Origin: Stenogyne calaminthoides
Taxonomy: Eukaryota; Streptophyta; Magnoliopsida; Lamiales; Lamiaceae
Length of the DNA: 64,000 bases
NCBI GenBank assembly: GCA_037126765.1
Contig: JBBCBC010000017.1
Coordinates: 24,667,916-24,731,915, forward strand
Reading direction: 5' to 3'
Of this stretch, positions 26,082 through 39,420 are shown piece by piece. Numbering within the stretch: the first letter of the stretch is position 1; every line of letters begins with the position of its first letter. The notes under the pieces are model-generated. The model saw nothing but the letters and a program-made list of their open reading frames with translations, was not told the origin of the DNA and did no database searches. Made by a program: the position numbers and the translations under genes.

Positions 26082-28490
26082 TCTTTTATTGCGCTCAAGA
26101 GGCGGATTTAACTTTCTGTCGGCATCTGACCCATCTTGTAACTTTGGCCCGAAAGGTGAATTACATAAAGAAAGATACGAGATGTTGGGCCTTCATTGCC
26201 CTCGTGAAGTCTAGCGATATTTAACAAATTTGATGACCCAAACTCATCAAATTTTTCAAGTCAATGTCTCGATTAGCCTTATCTCCTCACCGAACAAAGC
26301 GGCGGAACTCTCGATGGATATCTCATTATCCATTCATAGCTCGCCAAATCTTGATGCAACGACCACTATACTCCCAGAATCTCCTCTTCTGTTCCGTCTA
26401 ATTCTTCGAGACATTTAGACCGCGTGGCATTGTAGGCTGATAATCACGAAATGAATGAGAGCTTTGAGGAAAGAAGATTATTTGACACGAATGGGGAAAT
26501 TTAGAATAATCAGCTGTAAAATACACTTGAGAAGTTGGGAAAAAGTTGGGTCTCATTTCAAAAGTGACGGATGAAGTGTTGTTGATTAAGAAGATGGAGG
26601 CACTGGAAAAAATAGATATGGAAAAGGTCAGGAAAAATAGGAAGAAAAATAGAGCTGTGAAAGACAATATGAATCAATGATTGCACTCAGCTATAACATC
26701 AGAGGTCTAGGGAAGAAGATTAAGAGGAGAGAAATCAAGACACTAATCAGGAACCACATGGTAGACATTTGTTGTCTTCAGGAAACAAAAATGGAAAGTA
26801 TGTAGACCAAATTTTTTACGAGGATACTTTGGCATAACAACAATTTAGATTGGGTGTTTAAAGCATAGGATGGGCACTCGGAGGTATTCTTACTTTATGG
26901 AATGATTTGGCTTTTTTGTAAAACTAGTTCGCATTTGAATGGTGCATTAATAGTGAATGGGTATTGATGAATTGATGGATTAGTGGGATGTATCGTTAAC
27001 ATTTATGTGTCTTTTTGAGTTTTGAAAAAGACGGCCTTATAGGACTCCTCTTGGGTTGTAGTTGAACATTTTGAGGATGAATTTTGTATGTGTTGTAGGA
27101 GATTTTAATTCGGTTAGGACAGAAGTGGAAAGAAATTGGAGGGGAGATGGATGTGATTATAGAGAGATGGTAGCATTCAACAACTTCATTAATCAAAGTG
27201 GGCTTATCGGTCTCCCCCTTTAGGGAAGAAAGTACACTTACTACCAGCGGATGGGACCACGAAGAGTAAGCTTGATGGCATTCTCGTTAATTAACAACGT
27301 TTGGGTAATCAAGTGGAGCGATCATGACTTAAAGGCTACGGAGGACAATCTCGAGACCATAGCCCCGATTTTTTCTTGAAGTTTCGTGCGTAGATTGGGG
27401 CCCCAAAACTTTTAGGTTCTTCAAATTTTGGATGTCGACCAAACTTGAAATTTTGTGAAAACTAAATGTGTAAAAAGTATCGGTCACGGGTGGTCATCAT
27501 TCATGCTCAAAGAGAAGTTGAAACTTCAAATCGACTTAAAGAATGGAATATGTCGATTTTGATATCTGGATAAAATCATTGAAGACAAAAGGTATTTTGA
27601 AATTGAAAACCGTTGGACAAAGGCGGATGATATTTTCCGGACTCGATGAGGAAGAAGCAATTAAAAGAAAGAAATGCATGTGGAACTCTTAGAAGCCTAC
27701 ATTGGAAAGAGGGTATGTTATACCAAATGGCAAAAACTTCATGGATTTTGGGGATTCAAATTCAAATTTCTTCCACAGATGGATCAAAAGAAAAGCAAAA
27801 TAAATGAGATAGATGGGTTAGTAGTGAACAATTCATGGACCCGATTCGATTTGAAGGAGTTATTTGAGGTCTATAGACATTTCGAAATCATTTTCGATCC
27901 AAACACAAGCCCGTTCTTTTTCCTTCGGTTGATATCTTGGAAAACAAATTGATGACACTAGTAACTTAATGCTGGAAGCCCAATTCTCAAGAGGAAATCA
28001 AAATGGCAATATGAGAGTGCGACCACGAGATAAGAGCAGGATCGGACGGTTTCTCCTTTGGGTTCATCAAGGAGAATTGGGAGTTATTGAAAATTTGAAA
28101 TCATGGGGTTGATGAATGAATTTCATTGCAAGCGGGAAGTTCATGCGTGGTATGAACCCCTCTTTTATCGTTCTTATTAGAAAAGGATGGGGGAAAATCT
28201 CTTAACGACTACCGTCCGATTTCATTGGGGAAATTTGCTCTATAAAATTATTTCAAAAAACTTTGGCACCCGGACTTATCAAGGTTTTTGGAGAAAGTGA
28301 TTTTGAGACACAACTGCTTTTACGAGGGGACAACAGTTCTTGATGGGGGTGGTGGTCTTAAATGAAGTCATTGATGAAGCAAGAAGAAGAAGATGAGTAG
28401 AGTGGTATTCAAAAGGTCGACTTTGAGAAGGCATACGATTCAGTTGATTGAAACTATTTGAATGATATGTTGATTGGGATGAAGTTTGAA
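26082..28490 (+). pseudogene. L1-type LINE, right part: ORF1 end and ORF2 endonuclease-RT
   Basis: ORF1 ends at 26675-26679 in a frame overlapping the ORF2 ATG at 26677. ORF2 begins MIALSYNIRGLGKKIKRREI and continues DICCLQETKMES, an apurinic-type endonuclease N-terminus. Later come GGILTLWND, VVGDFNSVRTEVE (catalytic GDFN) and SGLIGLPL with KYTYYQ. RT motifs follow: NDYRPISLG near 28200, KIISK, a damaged R(G/R)Q region near 28320, and FEKAYDSVDW near 28430 after frame repair by eye. The sequence stops near 28490, before the catalytic (F/Y)ADD box, so the element is 3'-deleted. Many stops and frame shifts; target-primed transposition is impossible as it stands. Confidence 0.8.
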
Positions 28491-28885
28491 ATAAATAACT
28501 ATTCTCATGGGAAGCTTTTCCTTAATCTATAAATTTTTAGTATATTTTTAAAAATAAAAAATATTAAATGCGTAATTAAATATCTAGGGACTAACTGAGA
28601 AATATTTCACCGTGAAATATAGGTTCAAAAAAGGAGAAGGAGCTGAAAATTCGAAGGATCTGCTGCTGGGTGAATCAAGTCAAGCAATTTTTTTTCTAAA
28701 TATTCGCCAAGAAAAGGCAAAAAAAGGAAAACTCATTCCCACTCGTGTTACTATAAAGACAAGTATTTGTTCTTTATAAGGGTAATTATGTATTTACTAC
28801 TTGGTGATGGAAAAATATATTTTACTAATTTAATAGTGTAATCTGGTGGTTTGATAATTTTCTTAAGGTAGTAGTTGGTCACATG
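28491..28885. other. short AT-rich spacer between LINE remnant and hAT element
   Basis: No coding signal. The last eight bases, GTCACATG (28878-28885), are the left target-site duplication of the hAT element. Confidence 0.6.
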
Positions 28886-29649
28886 TAGAGGTGTAGCAGT
28901 CGATCCGAAGTTCAGTATTCTTGAGCTCAAGCTCGACTTCATTGCGCACTATCGAAACTCAACTCGAACTCGGTCGAGCTCAAAATTTTAAGCTCGAGCT
29001 CGACTCTTAAAAAACTTCGTTAGGCCTCGAGCTCGGGCGAACAACTCGATTACGTACAATTTTATAAAAATTAAATAATAAAAAATATTTTTCCCAAACT
29101 TTGTCCAAACTTTCGATTTCAAGCAGGACAAACACAATGAAATATTTAAATAACTCAAAGTCTCAAATATTCACCGTGTCATTAACCACATCAAATAACT
29201 AAAAAACTAGTTTATGTTTCAAGCTAGAAAAGAAAAAAAATTAACAATAAAAGTAGCGGCATTCAAGTTCCTCCAACAAAAAACTTCGACCTCTCGTCCT
29301 CCCCCAACACATTCCTCCAACAAGGTTTACTTCATTCCATTGTCCCAACAAGATGGCTCGCCAACACTATACAATATACGAATAAGTAATACAATTATGT
29401 TTAATAGAAAATAAAAAATTGAATGAACACCGCTCCTTTGTGCAATAAATATAAAAACTTCAATTGCAAAAGTAAAATACTCACCTAAAAGCCAAAATCT
29501 AACCAATTAATCAAGATGGTAAAGTTATCTCCAAAGACTTCTTCTCATTCTGCAAAGATAGAATAAAATAAAACAAAACAAAATTTTGTTATTATTAAAT
29601 AATAAACAAATATAAAGAAAGGTATAGTGGAAATAATAAACATATTTTA

Positions 29650-31594
29650 TTCTTTCTTTTCAAACCATGAAGACTAAGACACAAGTCACTTCCACAAATT
29701 AAAATTTTAATTGTATCAGAAGCCAATGATGCACGATAAGTATCAATAACTCAACTCCTCGTACTAAAAGTTTAGCCGAAGCCCTTTGTCGTCTGAGGAA
29801 TAACTAGTATATCTCGAGCCATTTTTGGACAAAGATTCGTTCACGTCAAATTGTTCGCTTTCCACCATTCTAAAGCATCAAATCTTGTATCCCTTCACAA
29901 AGTAAAAGCCTTCTTCTAAATATGCATCCAATTCAGATTTTTGTGGTTGAATAGTTTGATTTGTTTTCACGAACTGTGTAAATTCAGACCAACCTGAATT
30001 TGAAGATTGAATTTCAGTATCAAGGTCTCTTGTACCACTTTCTCTACTTTGAACAACATTATCGGACTGCGCTTCAGCAACATATTCAGCATATAGATTG
30101 TACAAAACTTTTTTAACATTGAGGATATTTTGTGCACCTTCATCTTTGGGATACATTTTCAGGAAGGAATAGTTGATAACCACCATTTTACACCTTGGGT
30201 CCAAAATGGCACCTAAAGCCATCACCAAGTTACACTCACCCCAATATTTGCCAAAAATTTTCTTTCATAGCTAACCATTTCATGAAGATCAACATCTTCA
30301 TATTGATGAATTTTGTCCAACAAAATTTTTGATTAAACAAATTTCATTGAGAAACAAATTTGAAGTTGAACACTCAGCTTCCAAAAATGATGTTAGTGGG
30401 TGAATTGCACACTCTCAAAATGGGAATTAGTTTTTTACTTTCACCCAAGCTTCATTGCTTGAACAACTTTATTAACGTGGCTCTCGCTCTCTTGTACCAT
30501 GAAAACACCTCTTTTAACAAGAGTCGCGATAGTTAACATCTCATATGTAGAATTCCACCTTGTTTAGTATTCAAGAATAAGCTTCCTATGAGGCAGCTGC
30601 AGTTGTTGCACAATTTCTAAAAACAACACCAGTCTTGCTTCATTATAGTTGATGAAATTCACACTATCATGTATTTGCCCAAAGATATTTTCAATTTTTG
30701 ATAGTCCATCTTGAACCATAAGCTTCAAAATGTGGGTTTGCACATGAAACAACTTTCCTCCACAAAGAAATTTCTTGTTTCTTGAATAAGAATCTTTCAA
30801 AGTTCTGATTGTTGAAACATTGTTTTAAGCATTATGCACTGAAAGTGTGTACACATTATTCTCAATCCTCCATTCTTTTTGCACTTATAAATACAATCTG
30901 CTATCTCAACACCACGATGAGGAGGAGGAGGTAGATGAAAAAATTAAGCACCCACTTTTGCAATTTCAATTGAGTCAATAAAATGCCCTGTTAGAATCAT
31001 GTACTCTAACTTTTGGTTTTTAAATTGTGTTAGTGAAACTTTTTACCACATGGGCATCCCACGTCTTTGCATCATATTGAAACCTTCCTCCTCCACGATT
31101 GTAAAGGGATGCTCATGCATTAAAATCAATGTGCCATTGCTCTCTCTTTTTTTTTTCATATCAAACTTACCATCTGTTAGTGGGGTGTTATTACTTCTTG
31201 ATCATCCTCGTTTGTTGCTTCACTTGCTTGAAAATTTATCATTCTTTGTTGCTTACGAAAAAATTATTAAGCTTAAGACATACTTTCAAATGTCTTATAA
31301 GATGGGAAATACTCTTGCTTTTGAGTATTGCAAGCTTTTTCTTCGCAATGGTTTAATTTACTTCCTTTCCTACCATCCTCCGGAAAAATCAACGTCTTTA
31401 AACTCCAACCAAATCTTAGAAGTCTTTTGTCTCTTTTTCACTTGAAATTGAGAGTCATCTTCTCCAGCAACAATAGTGTCATCATCAACAATAGTTGCAT
31501 CATCAGTTGAATTTGTGGTATCACAAGGCGATTAATTTTGTGGTGTAGGAGATTCACCAAGCATTGGTGAGGAAACTTGGTGGAAGAGCGACAT
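29650..31594 (-). pseudogene. hAT transposase (zinc finger BED RICESLEEPER-like), decayed
   Basis: The likely start at 31594 reads MSLFHQVSSPMLG. Next comes a degraded BED-finger region, with KSKSISHLIRHLKVCLKLN near 31290, then CGGKLFHVQTHILKLMVQDG and LFLEIVQQLQLPHRKLILEY (30564-30800). MALGAILDPRCKMVVINYSF follows near 30210. The C-terminal dimerisation domain spans 29890 to 29660: DALEWWKANN, PKMARDILVIPQTT, then VIDTYRASLASD. Order and spacing are those of plant hAT transposases, which cut and paste the element as dimers. At least five stops or frame shifts separate the blocks, so no active transposase is encoded here. Confidence 0.8.
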
Positions 31595-32085
31595 ATTTAA
31601 TTAAACAATAAAAATTAATTAGTTTCATGCTAATAAGAAATAATCATATAAGCTAGATCATTTCCTACTTTAGATTATAATTCTAGTCTCTCTGTATTTG
31701 TAAAGTTATTCATGGAAATATTTGTAGGTATAAGTGTGAGATTAAAGCAATGTTGAAAATATTTTCACAAAATTATTTAATAGGAAAAATTACTCCTAAA
31801 GACACTTTTCAAAGTGCTCTTACTCTAAAGGTACCATGCTTTTTAGTAATTATTCTAAGATGTCATTTTATATCAATTTTACCCTTAACTCAAATTACTT
31901 TTATTTAAAAATCAAAAATAAAAAACAAGTATGCCCTTTTATCGATTTCAAAAAAATCTTCCCACCCCACTCCTCTCAAACCCTAATATCTCTCTCTCCT
32001 CAGTTGCCCTTATCCTTCATCTCTCTCAAGATCAATCCGCCCAAAAATGTTGGCCTTCAATGGCGTCAATCCCTCGTCCAAAATG
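31595..32085. other. hAT interior, possible captured gene 5' region
   Basis: Upstream of the transposase start and left of copia C. At 31975-32095 the plus strand resembles a plant 5' leader (AAACCCTAATATCTCTCTCT) followed by an ATG at 32046 and a short frame, MLAFNGVNPSSKMG. I see no longer coding continuation. It may be a captured leader or chance. Confidence 0.3.
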
Positions 32086-32940
32086 GGATGAATCCTTTGT
32101 TTGGGCTAGAGCGTGCCTACCTCGATTGTCCTTTCTCACCATGATTAAAAAATTTCCCTTAGTTGGCTTCTTAACCCAACTTTTTTCCTTTACATTCTCT
32201 TTGCCTTTGGCAACGCTTGAGTTCGCTTAGCTTTGGCCTTTTGCCTTCTTCTTATTCTTACCACACCTTGGCCTAGAAGAAGAATATGGACCATTTGCCA
32301 CCAAGGCTTGATTCTGGTGCCCCAATATCGCCTCAGCCGAGACTAAAGCTTGCAGCAGAGATGCAATGTGAACTTCGATTGTTCATTTGGTAATTCAACC
32401 TGAACTGCTCAAAACTTGTCGGCAGAGAATGGAGTATGAAATCAATCTGGGTCTCAATATCATATTTAACACCAAGAACCTCAAGCTTGTTGAGGTGAGC
32501 CATCATCTGGAGAACCTGATCCCTTACGGGCGTTCCCTCCAACAATTTTATCGAGAGAAAGTCTCTCATGGTGATCTGACGAGCCACAAGGTTCTGATGT
32601 TTGAACATCGCTTTAAGACTATTCGTGATGTCTGCAGTAGTTTCAAAGTTTTGTTGCTGGTGCTGCAACACATCTGACATAGAAGCCATCATGGTGCACT
32701 TAGCCATCTCATTTGAACGCTCCTAGTCAACATAATCTTTCTTATCCATTTTGCTAGACTCATCAATTGGCATTTCGGGTTTAGGGACAACAAGATCCCA
32801 GTTATGATATTGTGCAGTAAGGACAATAGTAAGTTTTCGATTACAATCAACGAAGTTTTCACCAGTAAGCAAATTGTTTTTAAGTATATTGAACAGTGAA
32901 TTAAAAGGTTGCGACATGTTGAGACTGAAAATAAACATAC
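32086..32940 (-). pseudogene. copia C gag with zinc knuckle remnant
   Basis: Minus-strand pieces give MSQPFNSLFNILKNNLLTGE near 32915, KPEMPIDESSKMDKKDYVD, then a clean block 32333-32707 (MAKCTMMASMSDVLQHQQQN, TPVRDQVLQMMAHLNKLEVL, IDFILHSLPTSFEQFRLNYQ), and near 32130 a degraded CCHC knuckle (FFNHGEKGQSR). This is the UBN2-type Gag of plant Ty1-copia elements. The 124-codon open block makes it the least damaged retrotransposon coding piece here. The true start and end are interrupted by frame shifts. Confidence 0.8.
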
Positions 32941-34442
32941 ATCTTGTGTCAATATCCAGATTAACACAAATAAATCACATAATTCAATCACATGAATCAT
33001 ATTAAAATCTCAAAAAATATGAACATGCATCAGCCAACATCTCAAAAACAGTTTAAATAAGCCCACGTGGGGTGGGTCATTATTTAAACACATTTAAAAA
33101 GTTACAAACAAAAGACGATTTACAAACCTTTAATTTACAAATTATTAGTTGGCTCCTTGACCAATATAAAATTGCCGGTGTCTTGAGAAGTATATGCATA
33201 TCAACTTTATACCTAAGTATCTGTAATTATTATTTCATTTTGAGCGAGTCTCGTGGGGAGGTCATTGTCGCCACTAATAATAATCCACAATCATCCTTTA
33301 GGAATTCATTCATGTGAAAAACTATCTTTTGGCCGTTCAGGTGGGAGAAATTTCTCCAAAAGAATTCCACAAATAAATAAATCATGGAGGTCAAAATTAA
33401 TCCAATTTTATTATCTAGAATAAAATTGTCAATTAATTATTTAAGTATACTTAGTAATTTTCGAAAGCGGGATTTTTAACAAACAATATCTCATGCATCA
33501 CATATTCAAACAAAATAAATAGGCGCGAAAATAAAGCATTCATCAAAACAAAAAATTAAACATATTGGGCACATATATCCAACTGTCATGGTTAATTTTT
33601 CTCATGTCTTGATCTTGAGAAATCTTCGTAGCCTTCATCGTTAAATCTCGAAAAGGGCTCCCACTCAACCGCAACAATTCTTTAAAAGCGTCTTTCGTCA
33701 AGGTTCGAGACAGCCCGTCCACGAAAGTAGCTCCATACCGGAAAGCAGATATCGCGTGCGCGCCGCACGCCCACGCGTCGAGCAAGCCATCCCGCTACTT
33801 TTGTCGCCGCTGACTTTGGCGACATGCCCGGCGCACCCATATGCATGTGCCGCATCAGGTAGCGCCCATACACGACCAGTAGCTGCCTCCAGCGCCCATC
33901 CGGCATCTGTGTAACGCGTCGTTCTATCATCTCGCGCTCACATCCGTACAGCGTCTTGACCACGTCGGCGGCAAACCCTTGGCGCCCATCCTGCGTGCCG
34001 TCGCGGCGTCGGCGGCCCACCCGAGTTGTGCGCTTCCCACCTTGTCGTGCACATGCCGAAGCAGCCTTCGACCTAGCCAGCGTCGTACTTAACATCTTAC
34101 GTCCGGTTTTAATTCATCGTCTCAAGTCTTCGCCCCAATCCGGTTACAATTTATTTTATAAAAAAAAATAAACCTACGATCTAGACTAGTTTATTACATT
34201 GATCATAATCAAGCAAAAAAAATAACTAATCTACTAAGTGGATTTTCTCACGAGAAAACCGAATCGAACTAATCAATTAAAAACCACAATTATATGATGA
34301 TAATTAAACATTCATCAAATATCATGGCAATTGGATGCACCAAAAAAGATCTAGCAATTCTACTATCCAATTTCAAATTTAATGAAACAAATGAATTAAA
34401 TTACAATTCAAATATCGAACTGAAATCGTGGATCTATACGGT
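32941..34442 (-). other. copia C leader with GC-rich arginine-coding island
   Basis: Corresponds to the leader of element B (41560-42949); both contain GTTTAAATAAGCC(A)CG, CCAACATCTCAAAA and CCACTA(A/G)TAATAA landmarks. Between 33680 and 34095 a strongly GC-rich island interrupts the AT-rich DNA. Its minus strand carries a 137-codon open frame rich in Arg and Ala (for example RVGRRRRDGTQDGRQG). No family is recognised. In B the matching island is GC-rich too but largely different in sequence. Confidence 0.5.
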
Positions 34443-35745
34443 TGTTGAAATTAATTTTTCCAGATCTATTCGAGATGAATATTTAAATACAAATTTAATT
34501 CTACAATTATTACTAGCATGAATTAATCCTATATTAATTCAAATAATAATTCAACAACAAATCATGCATATAAACAAGCCACATAAATCCTACGCATGCG
34601 GAATTGCTAGGAGTTTCGTGAACTAACCTCTTAACGCGATCAAGGCAATGAGAGAAGATGAGCAACGTTCATTAACAAACCCAAAGTCTTTCTCAAAGTA
34701 TTCCCACATTCTTGTTCAATAATCGGTTGGAGGATGCTCACTAACAATTAACAAAAGGGAAAAAATAAAATTATGTTGCACCAATTTTGTGGATTTCTAA
34801 TTTTTCCAACACATGGAATTATATTGGGGATGAAAAAAAGCATCCCTATTTATAAAGCATAGAGGGGGACGAAAATTAGGGGTTTATTGGCTCATGGAAA
34901 TTTCTTTGTATCTTCTTCAAGATACAATTTTGAATATATCCAATATATTCTATTTCTCAAAATAAATCCCAACAAAATCTTCTTCTCTATTTTTACAAGC
35001 AATTTTCGAAAATTTCTCATTAATGGGAAGAAATAAGATCTTTGACTTTTCTTGAATTTATGGGATAATCTTTTATTCCAAGAATACATATCTTTTTCCA
35101 TAAAATCTTTCCAAGAAAATCTTTTCTCTCTCTTCTTTTAATATTTTCGAAAAATATGAAAAATTAGGAAACAATAATTTCTTTTATTTTAATCACATTT
35201 TTCAGATTGAACTTTATCTTTGGGCTACTTGAGGGACCTATAGGAGAATTAAGATTGGATCTTTCAATGGACCTTGAATTATCAATATTGAGCCACAATA
35301 TTCAAGCCCATTAATATTAATTAATTCCACTATATAATTAATATTGTACTATCCATCTTAACCCATATTACTGTAATATGGCTCCCGGTTATTATTTTCC
35401 ATGTTAAAGATTATCTAGTCCATTAATTAATTCAAGCCACTAAAATACTTTTTATTAATTATTATATTTTTCCTTGGAGTAAGAACAACTCAACATTATT
35501 ATCCATACTGGAAACTAATTCAACTTGCAAGATTTGGTATGACAAAACTTCTGAGCCCACCAAGGGGACAAATTAAGGCGTCTTTGCTACGATTCTCCAT
35601 ATTAAATCTTAGCAATAAATCATGTAACTAATAATATTGCTCAAGATACAAAAGTATTGAATCATATTGATTCTCTACCCAAACATAAGTCAAAGCAATA
35701 ATTATTAATTACACCTTTATCATATTTAAGGGACCGACATTAAGA
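34443..35745 (-). repeat. copia C 5' LTR, inner part
   Basis: Begins TGTTGAAATTAATTTTTCC and aligns from AGATCTATTCG(G/A)G onward with the LTRs of element B. A TATA-like CTATTTATAAA lies at 34849-34859. It is cut at 35745 by element B; the final five bases TAAGA are duplicated at 44798-44802. The outer part resumes at 44803. Confidence 0.8.
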
Positions 35746-37595
35746 TGTTGGGGAATGTGTTACACAGATCTATTCGGGGTGAATATTTAAATACAAATTT
35801 AATTCATTAATTATTACTAGCATGAATTAATCCTATATTAATTCAAATAATAATTACAACAACATATCATGCATATAAAAAGCCACGTAAAACTTATTGA
35901 TCACGGAATCTACGGGTTTACGTGAACGCATACCTCTAGGGATGGCGGTGGCTTTGGCCTGGACGGACTAACCAAAAGGACTTACCAAATATTCCCTTAG
36001 CCCTTGCTCGACAATCCCGTGGAAGGATACTCGCGAACAATTAACAAAAGGAAAAAATAAACTTTGTTGCACCACTTATGTGGATTTGCTAATATTTCCA
36101 GCACATGGAATTGTTCTTGGGAATGAACTAATCATCCCCTATATATAGGAGGGAGGGTGAACGAAATTTGTGTGTTTTTTCAATGTGAGAAAAGACTTTT
36201 CTTGGTCACCAAGAAATCTTGAATATATCCCATATATTCTTTTTCCCATAATTAAAATATTCCACAAAAATCCACCTCCTCTATTTTATGGAATTTTCGA
36301 AAATATTAGTGTGCAAGAATCCAAGATTTGGATCTTCTTGAATTTATGAGATATTCTTGTATTTCAAGAAATACATATCTTCCATAATATCTTTTCAAGA
36401 AAATTAAGAAAATCTTTCTTGCCCACTATATTTCCAAAATTTCAAAATTTCACTATGTATAACCAAGTGGGAGATTTCTTGAATTTAATGAGACAATCTT
36501 GTATTCCAAGAATACATATCTTCATTCCATAACAAAATTCAAAGAAAATCTTTCTCCCTCTTTTATCCATAATTTTCGAAAATAAGAGGAAATATAAGCA
36601 ACAATATTTATTTTATTTTAATCACCTTTTCGGTTATTGGACTATATGTTGGGCTACTCAGGGGGGCCTTTAGGAGAGAATTAAGATTGGACCTTCTAAT
36701 GGATCTTGAATATCTAATATTGAGCCACAATATAATTCAAGCCCATAAATATTAATTAATCCCACTACATAATTAATATTGCACTATCCATCTTAACCCA
36801 TATTTATCAATATGGCTCCGGTCATTATTTCCGTGTTTAAGATTATCTAGCCCATTAATTAATTCAAGCCTTTGAAATAGCTTTCCGTTAATTAATATCT
36901 TTTGTCCTTGGTCGAGGAACGGTTCAACATTATTATCCATGGGGAAACTAATTCCACTTGCAAGATTTGGTATGATAAAACTTATGAACCTCCCAAAGGG
37001 GGCAAATCTAGCAAAAGCGTACTTGCACACACGATTCTTCGTATTAAATCTTAGCAATCACATGTGACCAATAATATTGCCCAAGATAAAAAGTATTGAA
37101 TCTCTCCGATTCGCTACCCATGATAAGTCAAAGCAATAGTTACCGATCCCACGTGATCCTATTTAAGGGGCGAAGGTTAGAAACAACGAACCACCGAGGT
37201 CTAATTCTTCCTTGTTGATCCTGAAGAATTTATCCTCCCAGTAGGTCCTATTCAACAGATCGGATCATACACTAGTGTAATCTCTTGGTCAAGACAAACC
37301 AATTTGAGCCTTACACCTCAACCTTTCGCGATGGTTGTTCATTTCCATCTAGGTCGTGAATGGCGTACTTATAGTTACAAGGGATTTGTTAATTTAATCT
37401 TACGTGATCGGGTATCACTAAATTAACCTCTGATGTAACACGTCTGAATTATTGAGCAGTTATGCAATAAATATATATAACATTCATTCATATTTAAAGC
37501 ATCAATGATAAACAATTTATTTGATGAAAATAAGTCCGAAAATTAGGTTTCGATTATACAAAGTAAAAAGCATACTTTTCAAGATAATCCCAACA
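35746..37595 (-). repeat. element B 3' LTR
   Basis: 1,850 bp, TGTTGGGGAATGTG at the outer end and ATAATCCCAACA at the inner end. A palindromic CTATATATAG TATA region lies at 36139-36148. Nearly the same sequence as 42950-44797; the main differences are at former CAG/CTG sites. Confidence 0.92.
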
Positions 37596-37596
37596 A

Positions 37597-37607
37597 TCTC
37601 CCACTTA
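37597..37607 (-). promoter_or_regulatory. polypurine tract of element B
   Basis: Minus-strand AAGTGGGAGAT precedes the TGTTGGGATT start of the 3' LTR. Plus-strand priming from this purine run is the usual copia arrangement. Confidence 0.75.
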
Positions 37608-37649
37608 TACTCAAAGTCCGCTTTTAAGTATACTACAACACGTCTCGAG

Positions 37650-38260
37650 TAGTCGTGACATCTAATGTCACCTACACGAACCTAATAATTTATCCCACTT
37701 ATACCAAAGCGGATTGGCAAATTCTGTCTTGACACCCATTCCACTCACATGTCTCTCGAATGTATTGAGAGGCGACGCTTTGTGAATGGATCTGCTAGGT
37801 TGTCCTTAGACGCTATCTTTGCCACATCTATATCTCCTCTCTTAACGATTTCTCGTATAAGATGTCTTTCCTTTAATGTGTTTGTTTGACTCGTGGATTC
37901 TTGGTTCTCTTGAATTTGTAAGCGCCTCAAGCATATATTGCTAGAAAAATTGAAGAACACCATCCAAGTCCACTAAGAAGATCTAGAGCCCAATCGGTTC
38001 TTTCATCGCCCACAAGCGCCTACTTACCCGACTTCCATGGTTGAGTGGGTGATGCATTTCGCTCACACTCGCCCATTGGATGGCTACACTTCCCAAATGG
38101 AAACACACTTGGGAAGGCGGATAATTTCGGAATCTATATCGATTGGAAATCCGAGTCCGGTGTATGATGGGGATTGGAGTATCGGATCGATAAATCAACA
38201 TTCTATCCTAGTTCTTTTGGATACTTGAATGTTTTTAAGCGTCGTCAATTTGTTTTCCCT
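37650..38260 (-). pseudogene. element B RNase H
   Basis: Minus-strand frames give GSVAIQWASVSEMHHP (38050-38100 area, equivalent to GSV.W.S..Q), then LKERHLIREIVKRGDIDVAK and IASKDNLADPFTK, ending near SRDM. The family pattern is I(R/K)EI(V/I)..GD(I/V)...K(I/V)....N.AD..TK. The domain removes RNA from the hybrid during reverse transcription. Three frames are needed, so it is inactive as read. Confidence 0.8.
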
Positions 38261-38264
38261 GGGG

Positions 38265-39260
38265 TTATTTCGATATCTTGCTACCATGCCTACTGAAGAA
38301 AGCATATATATCTGTCTCGTATACAAAGATTGCATACATAAGGTTTCCCTCTGAAGCTAACAAGGGAATGTCTTTCATGTCATCTATCTCCTTTTGCGTC
38401 TTAGGGGACATTTTCTTGGATAGATGGATTTCAAGTCTGAAAGGTACGAATCCTTTCTTGGAATCTTGCATGCTGAATCGTTTTAAAACCAGTGTCAATG
38501 TATGAATATTTGCGATAACCCGATCATCCTTTTCTTGCGATCTCGAAAGTAATCTTGATCCCAAGGATGTGTCAACTTTCCCTAAGTCTTTCATATCAAA
38601 GTGTTTTGAAACGTCATGCCCTTAAGTCGACCATTACTTTCACATCGTTCTGATGATCACAATGTCATCTACGTAAAGTACTAAGAATACCAATGCAGTT
38701 CCGACATGCTTTTTATACACACAACTTTCAAACTCGTTTTGATCAAACCTATAAGACTTTATTACATGATCAAAACTTTGGTTCCAAGCTCTGGATGCCT
38801 GTTTGAGTCCATAAATGGACCTCTTGAGCTTACAAACTAGGTGTTCTTGGCCTGTTTCAATGAAACCTTGGTGTTGTTGCACATAGATCTCTTTATCAAG
38901 ACTTCCGTTAAGGAAAGCTGTCTTGACATCTATTTGCCAGATTTCAAGGTCGAAGTGCGCAGCAATCGATAAGAGAATACAGATGGACTTAAGCATGGCT
39001 ACGGGCAAAAAAGTTTCCTCATAATCGATCCCTTTCTTTCTGAGTATAACCTTTCGTCATTAGTCTTGCTTTAAAAGGTTTCAACCTTCCCGTCCGATCC
39101 TCTTTTCCTCTTATATACCCACTTGCATCTAATGGGTTTGACCCCATTAAGTGATTCGACTAGCTCCCACACTCTATTATGAAATATAGAACCCACTTCG
39201 GCTTTCATTCTTTGTTTTGCCAAGAATCTGATCCTTATCTTGGAGTGCCTCGTCATATGT
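38265..39260 (-). pseudogene. element B reverse transcriptase
   Basis: The best block is 38640-39008: MLKSICILLSIAAHFDLEIW, QIDVKTAFLNGSLDKEIYVQ, HLVCKLKRSIYGLKQASRAW, then the catalytic LYVDDIVIIRTM. Upstream (39071-39256) is the linker FHNRVWELVESLNGVKPIRC with KWVYKRKRGSDGKVETF; downstream (38265-38594) is MKDLGKVDTSLGSRLLSRSQ and VLKRFSMQDSKKGF. This is canonical Ty1-copia RT with both catalytic regions (DVKTAFLNG and YVDD) intact. Frame breaks between blocks may be sequence errors. Confidence 0.88.
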
Positions 39261-39420
39261 CCATGGGTGCGATTAGGGAATCAAGTCCGAGGACTCTCCT
39301 ATTCCATGAATCTCTCCGTGTCTAACAACCCTCCCACTATAACGAGGGTCCGATTGTGGAAACGTATCATTTGGTATATCATCTAAATGCGAGAGACCGA
39401 GGTTTGCCCTCTAAGCTCAT

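Noticed and set aside
33956..34171. Plus-strand frame in the GC-rich island
   Set aside because: Overlaps the longer minus-strand frame; high GC lowers stop frequency on both strands and neither is proven to code.
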